Positions 1 to 6,468 of a DNA stretch of 6,550 nt are shown here, in pieces. This stretch comes from Aquificaceae bacterium. GTDB taxonomy: Bacteria; Aquificota; Aquificia; Aquificales; Aquificaceae. The stretch is taken from positions 1-6,550 of the forward strand of contig WFYH01000260.1 of the NCBI GenBank assembly GCA_015490215.1, given 5' to 3'. The position numbers were made by a program, and so were the translations under genes. The notes under the pieces are model-generated. The model did no database searches. It saw only the letters and a program-made list of their open reading frames with translations, and was not told the origin of the DNA. Numbering within the stretch: the first letter of the stretch is position 1; the number at the start of each line of letters is the position of its first letter.

Positions 1-187
1 AGAAGACCTCACGGCAACACTTCATATAACCCCTGTCGGGACGCTCAAGCCCCGCCATTACCCGCAGGGTGGTAGTTTTCCCCGAACCGTTGGAACCGAG
101 TATGACGTTTATACCTTCCCCAAAGGAAAACCTACCTCCTATTTCTAAGTTACCCTTCCTTTTCCCAAATTCAAACTCTATAGCCAC
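1..187 (-). CDS. ABC transporter ATP-binding protein, N-terminal part (cut by window edge)
   Basis: This is the first 62 codons of an ATP-binding cassette protein, which would hydrolyse ATP on the cytoplasmic side of an ABC transporter. Translating the minus strand from GTG at 187 gives a Walker A P-loop, GSNGSGKT, at residues 31-38 with the invariant Lys37. It is followed by the typical LRVMAGLERPDRG stretch. Q-loop, signature and Walker B motifs lie beyond the edge. The short beta-rich start leading directly into 'G-I-N-V-I-L-G' resembles ModC-like importer ATPases (molybdate/tungstate), but this cannot separate substrates, so no symbol is given. No good ribosome site precedes the GTG; it was chosen because the family's first strand (AIEFEF) begins there. 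The frame stays open upstream to a TTG at 223, so a longer N-terminus is possible. It lies downstream of the barrel gene on the same strand, across a hairpin. Confidence 0.85.
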   Translation of the reverse strand, partial: MAIEFEFGKRKGNLEIGGRFSFGEGINVILGSNGSGKTTTLRVMAGLERPDRGYMKCCREVF

Positions 188-209
188 TTTTAAGAGGGTA
201 ATAAAGTCA

Positions 210-230
210 CCGGCGGAAGGCAACCGCCGG
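210..230 (-). terminator. GC-rich hairpin, candidate terminator after the outer-membrane protein gene
   Basis: CCGGCGG (210-216) and CCGCCGG (224-230) form a perfect 7-bp stem around a 7-base loop. It begins 21 bases past the stop codon of the barrel gene at 252. In the minus-strand transcript the stem is followed by TGACTTTATT, a T-rich but interrupted tail, so it would be a weak intrinsic terminator. It could instead be a structure in the 5' leader of the ABC gene, or overlap that gene's start if translation begins at TTG 223. Confidence 0.45.
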
Positions 231-251
231 CAATAATTTCTGCGAAAAAGT

Positions 252-824
252 TTAAAACCTCAGGGATAAGGTAAGGGTCAAGTGGGAAACCGCATCTATT
301 GAATCAGTATTCACCTTCTTGTATTTGTATTCAACTCCTATACCGAACCTACTTATGTTAAGTTGCGCCCCTCCAAAACCTTGAAACCCGCTTCCGGTTT
401 CATCAGTAACAGTGCCTATATTTTGACCGGTATAGTAATCCTTAGCATCAAGACCAAACCTGTTGTAGGATACACCCGCTCCGCCGAATATCTCCACCAA
501 AGGAACCGGTGTAAGGGAAACTTTACCGTTCAGCTCAAGAGTGGTATAGGTAAGGTCTACTGTGCAAAGCCCGTAGCCGATACACCAGTAAGCTCCTATT
601 TCCTTTTTGCCGTATCCTATTTCGAAGAATGGACCAATGCTTATAAGGGGTGTAATACTGTAGCTCTTCCCAAAGTAAACACTTGCATAACCGTCCAAGG
701 TGGTGTTGTCTCCGTCCGACCACTCAAGCTGTGCGTTACCCAGTTTAAGCCCTATCTCTGCGCCCTGCGAAAGGACGGGGACAAAAAGGGCACCGGTCAG
801 GAAAGCTAAAACTTTTTTCTTCAT
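252..824 (-). CDS. Small outer-membrane beta-barrel protein, secreted, function unknown
   Basis: This encodes a 190-residue exported protein. Residues 1-22 form a signal peptide: MKKK, a hydrophobic core, then a probable cleavage site near SQGA|E. The mature part alternates polar and hydrophobic residues in about eight strands separated by Gly/Asn/Asp turns. It ends in LTLTLSLRF, with the C-terminal Phe expected of barrels inserted by the Bam machinery. The size fits OmpA-, OmpW- or OmpX-like eight-stranded barrels, but I recognise no specific family. Two cysteines, C81 and C87, flank a short probable loop and could form a disulphide. The start at 824 is chosen because AGGAGGGAAGG lies just upstream and because it places the signal peptide at the N-terminus. 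An ATG at 866 would add 14 charged residues and has no ribosome site. The gene lies 74 bases downstream of mqnC on the same strand. Confidence 0.75.
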   Translation of the reverse strand: MKKKVLAFLTGALFVPVLSQGAEIGLKLGNAQLEWSDGDNTTLDGYASVYFGKSYSITPLISIGPFFEIGYGKKEIGAYWCIGYGLCTVDLTYTTLELNGKVSLTPVPLVEIFGGAGVSYNRFGLDAKDYYTGQNIGTVTDETGSGFQGFGGAQLNISRFGIGVEYKYKKVNTDSIDAVSHLTLTLSLRF

Positions 825-898
825 AGTTCCTTCCCTCCTCACTTTTTCAGGCACATATTGTGACATAAATCATCTATTTTCTGGGGGTAATTTTCACC

Positions 899-1984
899 TC
901 AGAAGAACCTCTTCACTATCCTGTAGTAGGTATCCCTTTGGGCGGGTTTAAATCCGGCGTCCCTTATAGCCCTTACCATATCTTCCACTTTGGGAATACT
1001 CACCTTAAAGTTTGTGGAAGATATTACGTTCTCTTCTATCATTACGGATCCGAGATCGTTAGCTCCGAAGTGGAGTCCTACCACTCCCACAGCCATGGTT
1101 TGGGTAACGTGGGAGCTTTGCACATTTTCAAAGTTATCGAGGTATATACGGGAGAGGGCAAGAACCTTAAGATAATAAGTGCTTGAAGCGGTTTCCACGT
1201 GGTCAAGCTGGGTGTTTCCCTTCTGGAAGGTCCAAGGGATGAAGGCGGTAAAGCCCCCCGTTTCATCCTGAATTCTTCTTACCCTTTCAAGGTGCTCAAC
1301 TATGTGTTCTATACTCTCTATGTGCCCGAACATCATGGTAGCGGTTGAGGTCATCCCAAGCTCGTGGGCAGCTCTGTGAACCTCCTCCCATTCTTCAACG
1401 GTGCATTTGCCCGGGGATATCTGTTTTCTTACCTCGGGAGAGAGTATCTCCGCCCCACCGCCGGGAAGGGACATAAGACCCGCATCTTTTAGTCTTTTAA
1501 GAACCTCCCTTACGCTGATCTTTTCAAGCTTGGAAAGGTAAACTATCTCCGGGGCGGAAAAGCAGTGTATCTGAACTTGGGGGAATTTCTCTTTTATGGT
1601 TGATATCATCTCCTCGTAAAAGCTGAGGGGAAGGTCGGGGTTTATACCGCCCTGCATGAGAAGAGTGGTTCCCCCCCAATCTACAAGCTCCTGAACCTTT
1701 CGGAGGATGGTTTCCATGTCCAAAACGTAGGCATCGCTGTCGCCTTTCCTTCTGTAAAAGGCGCAGAACTTACAACCCGCCACGCACACGTTGGTGTAGT
1801 TTACGTTCCTGTCTATTACGAAGGTGACTATGTCCTCAGGGTGCTTCCTTTTGCGAACCAAATTGGCAAGGACACCGAGGGTGGTAAGGTCCGACCCCCT
1901 GAAAAGCTCCAAAGCCTCCTCGGAGGTTATCCTCTCGCCTCCGAGGATCTTATCCTTTATGTAATCTACAGAGATCGTTGCCAT
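899..1984 (-). CDS. mqnC: Cyclic dehypoxanthinyl futalosine synthase (menaquinone biosynthesis, radical SAM)
   Basis: This is a 361-residue radical SAM enzyme of the futalosine route to menaquinone. MqnC cyclises dehypoxanthine futalosine to the spiro cyclic form in the cytoplasm. The [4Fe-4S] cysteines are C67, C71 and C74 in the CxxxCxxC motif, followed by AFYRR as in this family. Other family hallmarks are MQGGINPDLP (110-119), the glycine-rich PGGGAE (174-179), STATMMFGH (213-221) and DETGGFTAFIPWTF (240-253). These match MqnC better than the related MqnE or the F420 enzyme CofH, from which it is distinguished by recalled motifs only. Full length for the family. The ATG at 1984 is preceded at ideal distance by AAGGAGGT; a TTG at 2008 lies upstream of that site and is unlikely. 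The ribosome site overlaps the Argonaute stop codon, so the two genes are probably co-expressed. Other mqn genes are not in this window. Confidence 0.93.
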   Translation of the reverse strand: MATISVDYIKDKILGGERITSEEALELFRGSDLTTLGVLANLVRKRKHPEDIVTFVIDRNVNYTNVCVAGCKFCAFYRRKGDSDAYVLDMETILRKVQELVDWGGTTLLMQGGINPDLPLSFYEEMISTIKEKFPQVQIHCFSAPEIVYLSKLEKISVREVLKRLKDAGLMSLPGGGAEILSPEVRKQISPGKCTVEEWEEVHRAAHELGMTSTATMMFGHIESIEHIVEHLERVRRIQDETGGFTAFIPWTFQKGNTQLDHVETASSTYYLKVLALSRIYLDNFENVQSSHVTQTMAVGVVGLHFGANDLGSVMIEENVISSTNFKVSIPKVEDMVRAIRDAGFKPAQRDTYYRIVKRFF

Positions 1985-2001
1985 GTCCGAACCTCCTTTT
2001 A
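1985..2001 (-). promoter_or_regulatory. mqnC ribosome binding site embedded in the Argonaute stop codon
   Basis: On the minus strand the sequence reads TAAAAGGAGGTTCGGAC and then the mqnC ATG. The leading TAA (2001-1999) is the Argonaute stop. The near-perfect AAGGAGGT follows at once, with its last base about seven nucleotides from the ATG at 1984. This decides the mqnC start against the upstream TTG at 2008. It also means ribosomes finishing Argonaute end on the mqnC initiation site, a layout that favours translational coupling. Confidence 0.85.
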
Positions 2002-4116
2002 AAGCCAATACATAATTTTGTCCTCTTTGCTTGAAGGTTCCACACCTCTAAGCAGGAGCTTTGCTATCCTGTCCGAGTAGCGGGTGGTGGTAGGGAGCTT
2101 AGAAGGTTGGAAGGAGGAAAAGTTCATCAGGGTAAGGCTCAGAACCTGCGAGGCTACAGTTTCTATGGGAAGCTCACCGTAAACCCTTCTGAGTCTCAGA
2201 GGCTTATGGGTTCCCCTCGGAACCCTGTTGTAAGTGGCAAGCACGATTGTATCCTCTCCGAGTTTATAGTAACACCCCTTTAAGTTATCACCGAACATCC
2301 TCGGGTTTCCTGTCTTTACAACTTCAACCAGCTCAGCCCGATAGCCGAACTCTTCCGACAGGTATATAAAGTTTTCCACCTCGTCCCCTTGGAACTTCCC
2401 GTCCCTGTGAAAGACTATCCGTGACCCTTCCTTTACCCCCACTTCTCTTAAACTCAAAAACAGCTCCTGCAGGGATCTTCTCGTTAACCTCTCTCCGTAA
2501 GCTACCTCGGACAGGATCTTGTATCTTAAAAAGCTCCCGTCTTTGGCGAAAATTTCGGTAAAGGCTCCCATATTCTTCGCAGAGCTACCTCTCTTTATTC
2601 TGCTTACGTCTATGCCTACGAAGTAATCTGCCCCTTCGATTCCGCCTTTGATTTTGTAAGGCATATTGCCAGTTTTTGCCATAAACTGAACTGCAACGTT
2701 GAGCAGGACATATCCGCCGGAATTTTCGTCCGCATAGTCCTTTAGCAGGGTTTCATTCAGAACCACCTGAAGGTTTATCATCCTCTCTAGGAGTTTGCTT
2801 TTGAGGTAGTCGTAGATATAAACCTCCTCTTCGTAGGGATCCGCTTTTTCGTATTGATCCAGAAAAGCAAGAACTATGTCGGGCTCCCCTATCTTAGGTA
2901 TAAGGGAAGAAAGCTTCATCAGAACTTCGGATCTGGTCTTTCCCCTTACCCTTTCGCTACCGCTGCTTTCTAAGGTTATACCTTTATCCCTTAGGAAGTC
3001 CCTCAGCTCGGTCATAAATCTCTTCCTCTGCCTTTTAATTTCCTCGCTAGGTTTTTCCTTTTCTACGAAGAGGACGAACACCTTTACCTTTTCTTTGGTT
3101 ACGAAGGGGGTAAGGTTTCTGATAAACTGCAGGGTATTGTTTTTGACCCTGAAAGATCTTCCCTCTCCGTCCACCACAACGTTGTTGTAGCTTATCCTTC
3201 CATCCGCTGCTTCCTCTTTATCGTTTACCTTTATACCTTTTTCCGAAAGTATCTCCCCTATCTCTCTGACGATTTTTCTGATTATCCTCAACCTCTCCGC
3301 AGGCTCGGGTTTGATCACCTTATCAAGCTTTCGGTAGATTCCCTCCTCTATCGTTTCGGGCGAGATGGCTATTTTCAAAAGGCTTGCGGGGTAGGTGTAA
3401 CGCCCTTCAAGGGTGATCACGTATTCCCTTTGGTAAGCGTCCTCGTCCTTGAGAAGTTTTCTCCACGCCTCTTTAGTAATTGGGCTTTCGGATATATCCG
3501 CCATCCCTTTTACGAATTCCTTTCCCAGATCACGAAGCCTTCTTATTTCGGAAACTTCGCCGGGCGACCTTATCCCCACGGGTTTTAAACGATACCAGCG
3601 AACATCTTCCGCTTTTAATTTTCCTTCTTCAATCAGATTTTGAACGCTTTTCTCAAGCAGCAGGTTAAACTTAAAGTCAACCTGAAGGAGGAACCTCTTA
3701 TCCCTCCTCAGGACATTCTCCTGAACCACAAGGTATATGAGCAGATCCCCGAAGGTTCTCCCTTCTATCCTTCCGACGAGCCTTTCCTTCTTAAAGTCCG
3801 AAAACCTCAGAACGTCCCTTACGAAGTCCCCAAGCTCCCTCTCTGACAGAAAGGATACGAGACGTTTTACTCCTTCCCTTCTGAGCAGAACCTTTTCCGT
3901 AGGTGAGATCTTTACCTCTCTCGCTTCTTCCTCCACCCTGCCCTGAACCCAGAAGGTGCCGTCTCTAAAGATGGTAGGTCGCCTGTAGCTACTACCCAGC
4001 CTATACCTTGTCCTGTTTACAAAATCGGTTTCGGGTGAAAAGTGGGGCGAAAAGACCGTAAACTCCCCCTCCTTCAAGTTAACCTCAAGGGGGTATAGGT
4101 TTGTTAGGACTTCCAT
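1999..4116 (-). CDS. ago: Prokaryotic Argonaute, long catalytically competent type, Aquifex-like
   Basis: This is a 705-residue full-length Argonaute: N domain about 1-100, linker 1, PAZ about 165-270, linker 2, MID about 340-490, PIWI about 495-705. Such proteins bind a short 5'-phosphorylated DNA or RNA guide and cut complementary nucleic acid. The PIWI DEDD tetrad appears complete: D503 (VGIDVSR), E542 (YGERL, the glutamate finger), D572 (FHRDGK) and D682 (RYSDRI). In MID, Y435, K439, Q450 and K481 (AKTGN) fit the YK-type 5'-phosphate pocket, and the C-terminal MYWL can reach the same site. Length, spacing and the C-terminal half strongly resemble Aquifex aeolicus Argonaute as I recall it; the N domain is more diverged. 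The ATG at 4116 matches that N-terminus, but only CCCCC precedes it, with no ribosome site. It is divergent from hpf and followed closely by mqnC. No nuclease, helicase or other Argonaute partner is seen nearby. Confidence 0.96.
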   Translation of the reverse strand: MEVLTNLYPLEVNLKEGEFTVFSPHFSPETDFVNRTRYRLGSSYRRPTIFRDGTFWVQGRVEEEAREVKISPTEKVLLRREGVKRLVSFLSERELGDFVRDVLRFSDFKKERLVGRIEGRTFGDLLIYLVVQENVLRRDKRFLLQVDFKFNLLLEKSVQNLIEEGKLKAEDVRWYRLKPVGIRSPGEVSEIRRLRDLGKEFVKGMADISESPITKEAWRKLLKDEDAYQREYVITLEGRYTYPASLLKIAISPETIEEGIYRKLDKVIKPEPAERLRIIRKIVREIGEILSEKGIKVNDKEEAADGRISYNNVVVDGEGRSFRVKNNTLQFIRNLTPFVTKEKVKVFVLFVEKEKPSEEIKRQRKRFMTELRDFLRDKGITLESSGSERVRGKTRSEVLMKLSSLIPKIGEPDIVLAFLDQYEKADPYEEEVYIYDYLKSKLLERMINLQVVLNETLLKDYADENSGGYVLLNVAVQFMAKTGNMPYKIKGGIEGADYFVGIDVSRIKRGSSAKNMGAFTEIFAKDGSFLRYKILSEVAYGERLTRRSLQELFLSLREVGVKEGSRIVFHRDGKFQGDEVENFIYLSEEFGYRAELVEVVKTGNPRMFGDNLKGCYYKLGEDTIVLATYNRVPRGTHKPLRLRRVYGELPIETVASQVLSLTLMNFSSFQPSKLPTTTRYSDRIAKLLLRGVEPSSKEDKIMYWL

Positions 4117-4170
4117 GGGGGAAAATTTTAGCCGGGAAGAGTTAAAATAAAAAGCCTCGGAGGTCGGAAG
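4117..4170. promoter_or_regulatory. Divergent promoter region between Argonaute and hpf
   Basis: All upstream signals for both gene clusters must fit in these 54 bases unless they lie inside the coding regions. For Argonaute (minus strand) there is a -10-like TAAAAT at 4130-4125 and, with a 17-base spacer, a poor -35-like TTTTTA at 4153-4148. Transcription would then start around 4118, next to the ATG at 4116. For hpf (plus strand) a -10-like TAAAAT lies at 4143-4148 with no convincing -35. The hpf ribosome site GGAGGT is at 4159-4164, six bases before its ATG. The two candidate promoters would overlap, so polymerase binding for one cluster could hinder the other. This is inference from short AT-rich matches. 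Confidence 0.4.
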
Positions 4171-4773
4171 ATGAACATAGAGTTCAGGGGCGTGGACATT
4201 CAGATAACCGACGCCATGAAGAGCTTCATAGAGGGCAAACTTAAGCGCTTTTCCCGATATCTGAAGGAAGCCGGGGAAGACGAAACGGAGGTTATAGTCT
4301 CCATTTCTGCGGTAAGGTCAAGACACAAAGATTTTGCCGGGGACAGCAAGCCCATAGTCTACAGGGTTGATATGCACATGTATCTTAAAAATGTCCCTCA
4401 CGGATCGGTGCACGCTTGGGAAGAGGACACGGATGTGTTCACCGCCCTTGATCAGGTTCTTGACGAAATAGAAAGACAACTCATAAAACTCAAGCAGAGG
4501 AGACTTGAGCAAAGAAGGGTATCCGCAAAGATAAAGGAGCAGATGCATGCACCGGAAACCCTCCCCGCGGAAGAAAGGGAAAAACCCCTTATAGTTGAGG
4601 AGGAGCTTGCCCTTGAAAAACCCATGAGCGTAGAGGACGCTATGGTGGAACTGGAGGAAACTGGAGCCTTCTTCATTCCCTTCGTGGATATAAGCACGGG
4701 GTCTTTGAGGATACTCTACAGGAAGAAGGGGGGGAACTTCGGTCTTATAAATACCAAGTGCAAGCTGATGTAA
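4171..4773 (+). CDS. hpf: Ribosome hibernation promoting factor, long form (HPF/YfiA/RaiA family)
   Basis: This is a 200-residue cytoplasmic protein that binds idle 30S subunits at the mRNA/tRNA decoding site. In the long form it pairs ribosomes into inactive 100S dimers. Residues 1-112 are the ribosome-binding domain, starting MNIEFRGVDIQITDAMKSFI and including the HAWEEDTDVFTALDQVLDEI segment. A charged, basic-then-acidic linker spans about 113-147. The C-terminal dimerisation domain, about 148-196, carries the family signature KPMSVEDA, then GSLRILYRKKGGNFGLI. Both domains are intact, marking the long HPF type rather than the short HPF/YfiA pair of gamma-proteobacteria. The ATG follows GGAGGT by six bases. 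It leads a plus-strand cluster with secF, only nine bases downstream. Expression under starvation or stationary phase is typical of the family; nothing in the sequence proves it here. Confidence 0.95.
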   Translation: MNIEFRGVDIQITDAMKSFIEGKLKRFSRYLKEAGEDETEVIVSISAVRSRHKDFAGDSKPIVYRVDMHMYLKNVPHGSVHAWEEDTDVFTALDQVLDEIERQLIKLKQRRLEQRRVSAKIKEQMHAPETLPAEEREKPLIVEEELALEKPMSVEDAMVELEETGAFFIPFVDISTGSLRILYRKKGGNFGLINTKCKLM

Positions 4774-4782
4774 GGGGTTTTT

Positions 4783-5664
4783 ATGGAGATAAAGTTTCGC
4801 TTTCTTAAATACCGCTACCTCTCCTACGGGGTTTCCCTGTTCCTCGTGGTAGCCAGTCTATTTTTGCTCTTTACGAGGGGTCTCAACTTGGGGCTTGACT
4901 TTACGGGCGGCAGAGTAATAGAGGTCCGCTTTGAAAAGGAGGTTCCTATAAAGGAGGTGAGAAAGCACCTCAAAGAGAAGGGGGTCAAGTCCTTCCTCGT
5001 CCAAGAGACAAAAGAGGGCAGCTACATAGTCAAGATCAGAGAGGGAGAAGATCCTTCCTCCGTTAGGCAGGCTCTTGCGCAGGTGGGCAAATACCAGCTA
5101 ATCAGGGAGGAGAGGGTCGGAGGTATCATCAGCGAAGAGCTTCGCAGAAGAGCCATCTTGGCGATACTGAGCGCCCTTGCGGGGATACTCGTGTATTTAG
5201 CCTTCAGGTTTAAACCCCTGTGGGGTATAGGTGCCCTTTTGGCGCTCGTTCACGATGTCCTCATAGTGTTAGGTGCTTACTCCCTAACCTACAGGGAGGT
5301 GAACCTTGAGGTTATATCCGCCCTACTTATAGTTGCGGGCTACTCGGTGGCGGATACGGTGGTTATCTTTGACCGCATAAGGGAGAACCTCCGCATAAGA
5401 AAGACCCTACCCTTAGAGGATGTAATGGACCTTTCCATAAACCAGACTCTCTCAAGGACCATCATGACCTCCGTTACAACCTTCGTTACCGCCCTTGCCC
5501 TCTTTATATTCGGCGGGCATGCTCTATCAAACATAATGTTCGCCTTCGTGGTGGGCATAGTAGTCGGAACCTTTTCTTCGGTGTTCGTGGCGAGCGCCTT
5601 CGTCCTTGATATGGGAAGGGTCCTCGGGCTTGAAAGTAAACCCGCAGAGGAGGGAGCCTCATAG
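4783..5664 (+). CDS. secF: Sec translocon accessory protein SecF
   Basis: This 293-residue inner-membrane protein, together with SecD, uses the proton gradient to help SecYEG complete protein export. One membrane helix spans about 15-31, followed by the GLDFTGG motif (37-43) at the start of the periplasmic P1 domain (about 32-122). Five more helices follow at roughly 123-141, 146-166, 174-194, 229-246 and 249-275. The conserved [18 protein letters not shown] (185-202) contains Asp191 of the proton-relay region, and [13 protein letters not shown] (218-230) is also typical. Length is normal for a stand-alone SecF. The ATG is preceded by AAGGGG, five bases away and overlapping the hpf stop codon, so translation is probably linked. 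SecD, usually encoded immediately upstream, is absent here; hpf occupies that place. The stop TAG at 5662-5664 meets the start of the prepilin peptidase gene. Confidence 0.95.
   Translation: MEIKFRFLKYRYLSYGVSLFLVVASLFLLFTRGLNLGLDFTGGRVIEVRFEKEVPIKEVRKHLKEKGVKSFLVQETKEGSYIVKIREGEDPSSVRQALAQVGKYQLIREERVGGIISEELRRRAILAILSALAGILVYLAFRFKPLWGIGALLALVHDVLIVLGAYSLTYREVNLEVISALLIVAGYSVADTVVIFDRIRENLRIRKTLPLEDVMDLSINQTLSRTIMTSVTTFVTALALFIFGGHALSNIMFAFVVGIVVGTFSSVFVASAFVLDMGRVLGLESKPAEEGAS
5648..5664 (+). promoter_or_regulatory. Ribosome binding site at the secF-pilD junction pointing to an ATA start
   Basis: AGGAGG at 5648-5653 lies inside the last codons of secF. Seven bases later comes ATA (5661-5663), in frame with the peptidase, whose last two bases are the first two of the secF stop TAG. 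The first ordinary start codon in this frame is TTG at 5673, 19 bases from the ribosome site, which is too far for good pairing. The arrangement mirrors the common ATGA overlap of coupled genes with ATA in place of ATG. Confidence 0.6.
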
Positions 5665-5672
5665 AGCTTCTT

Positions 5673-6410
5673 TTGGCTTTCATACTCGGACTGATCTTGG
5701 GTAGCTTTTACAACGTAGTTATTTACAGACTGCCGAAGGGCGAACCTTTCCTCTTTGAAAGATCCAAATGTCCCAAGTGCGGGACCCCGATCAGGTGGTA
5801 TGATAACGTCCCTGTTCTCTCCTTTCTGCTTTTGAGGGGAAAGTGTAGAAGCTGCGGGCAGAAAATAAGCCTTCAGTATCCGTTGGTTGAGCTTGCTTCG
5901 GGTCTTCTGGCGGTTACCTGCCTGCTCAAGTGGGGTTTAACCAAAGAGGCTTTCATTTATTACGCCTTTTTCTCCGCTCTCTTGGTTCTTTCGGTGATAG
6001 ATCTTCAAACTTTCCTCCTTCCAGATTCAATAACCCTCCCGGGAATAGCGGTAGGTCTTCTCCTGTCGCCCATAAGGGAAGATATAAGCTTTTACGAAAG
6101 CCTGTTGGGAGCAGGTGCAGGATTTTTAATACCCTTTCTTATATACACCTACTACGTTAAGGTCAGAAAGATGGAAGGGCTAGGTTTCGGGGATGTAAAG
6201 CTCCTTGCCTTTGTGGGTTCCTTTACGGGTATATACGGTGTTCTGAGCGCCTTGTTTCTCGGGAGCTTCGTAGGGCTTTTGGCAGTCCTCCCGATACTCT
6301 TAAAAAACAAGAATCTTCAGTTCGTTATACCCTTCGGACCCTTCCTGTCCCTCGGGTGCTTCTTGGGGGTTATTTTTAAGGAGCGGATCCTGAGCTTCCT
6401 CGGTTTTTAA
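5673..6410 (+). CDS. pilD: Prepilin peptidase (type IV leader peptidase, A24 family)
   Basis: This polytopic inner-membrane aspartic protease removes the leader of type IV prepilins and type II secretion pseudopilins, and usually also N-methylates the new N-terminus. Numbering from TTG 5673 (245 residues): the N-terminal helix contains LGSFYNVVIYRLP (9-21). Two CxxC pairs, C33/C36 and C58/C61, form the cytoplasmic zinc-type loop associated with methyltransferase activity. The catalytic aspartates are D110 (VIDLQTFLLPD) and D174 in the signature GFGDVKLL. Several further hydrophobic helices reach the C-terminus. The TTG start is conservative. AGGAGG at 5648-5653 is 19 bases away from it but ideally placed for an in-frame ATA at 5661, giving [10 protein letters not shown] and a four-base ATAG overlap with the secF stop. 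No pilin or assembly gene is in the window. PilD, GspO and ComC cannot be told apart from sequence alone. Confidence 0.93.
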   Translation: MAFILGLILGSFYNVVIYRLPKGEPFLFERSKCPKCGTPIRWYDNVPVLSFLLLRGKCRSCGQKISLQYPLVELASGLLAVTCLLKWGLTKEAFIYYAFFSALLVLSVIDLQTFLLPDSITLPGIAVGLLLSPIREDISFYESLLGAGAGFLIPFLIYTYYVKVRKMEGLGFGDVKLLAFVGSFTGIYGVLSALFLGSFVGLLAVLPILLKNKNLQFVIPFGPFLSLGCFLGVIFKERILSFLGF

Positions 6411-6419
6411 ATTGTATGC

Positions 6420-6435
6420 ATTGCGCCCTTGCAAT
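6420..6435. promoter_or_regulatory. Inverted repeat over the LysR promoter -35 region, possible operator
   Basis: ATTGC (6420-6424), six bases, then GCAAT (6431-6435) form a perfect 5-bp interrupted palindrome. It overlaps the -35 hexamer TTGCAA at 6429-6434. LysR-type proteins often bind such interrupted dyads at their own promoter and repress themselves. The spacing here is one base off the classical T-N11-A pattern, and a dyad this short can arise by chance. Confidence 0.3.
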
Positions 6436-6456
6436 AAGTAGAGCTTATACTATAAT
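6429..6456 (+). promoter_or_regulatory. Sigma-70-type promoter for the LysR-family gene
   Basis: TTGCAA (6429-6434) and a consensus TATAAT (6451-6456) are separated by 16 bases. This is the best housekeeping-type promoter in the window. Transcription would start near 6463, only about six bases before the ATG at 6469. The -10 lies in a small palindrome, TTATA-C-TATAA (6445-6455). Confidence 0.65.
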
Positions 6457-6468
6457 TAAAGTTTGATT

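Noticed and set aside
363..809. 148-residue open frame on the plus strand opposite the barrel gene
   Set aside because: It is antisense to a gene with signal peptide, ribosome site and barrel signature. Its translation has no recognisable domain and no good ribosome site.
825..866. ATG at 866 as start of the barrel protein
   Set aside because: It would put 14 charged residues ahead of the signal peptide and lacks a ribosome site, whereas ATG 824 follows AGGAGGGAAGG.
825..898. Independent promoter or CRP/FNR-like site (TGTGACATAAATCA) in the mqnC-barrel gap
   Set aside because: Only a half-match to TGTGA-N6-TCACA was seen, with no paired -35/-10 of acceptable quality. The gap is short enough for readthrough from mqnC.
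1982..2008. TTG start at 2008 for mqnC, overlapping the Argonaute end
   Set aside because: The strong AAGGAGGT lies downstream of this TTG and is ideally spaced for ATG 1984. The added MALKGGSD is not typical of the family.
2876..3190. 104-residue plus-strand frame opposite Argonaute
   Set aside because: It is a Leu/Ser/Phe-rich translation typical of the antisense of Lys/Glu-rich coding sequence, and it lies wholly within the Argonaute gene.
4318..4697. Minus-strand frames opposite hpf
   Set aside because: hpf is a complete, conserved two-domain protein with a good ribosome site; the opposing frames are Ser/Leu-rich shadows.
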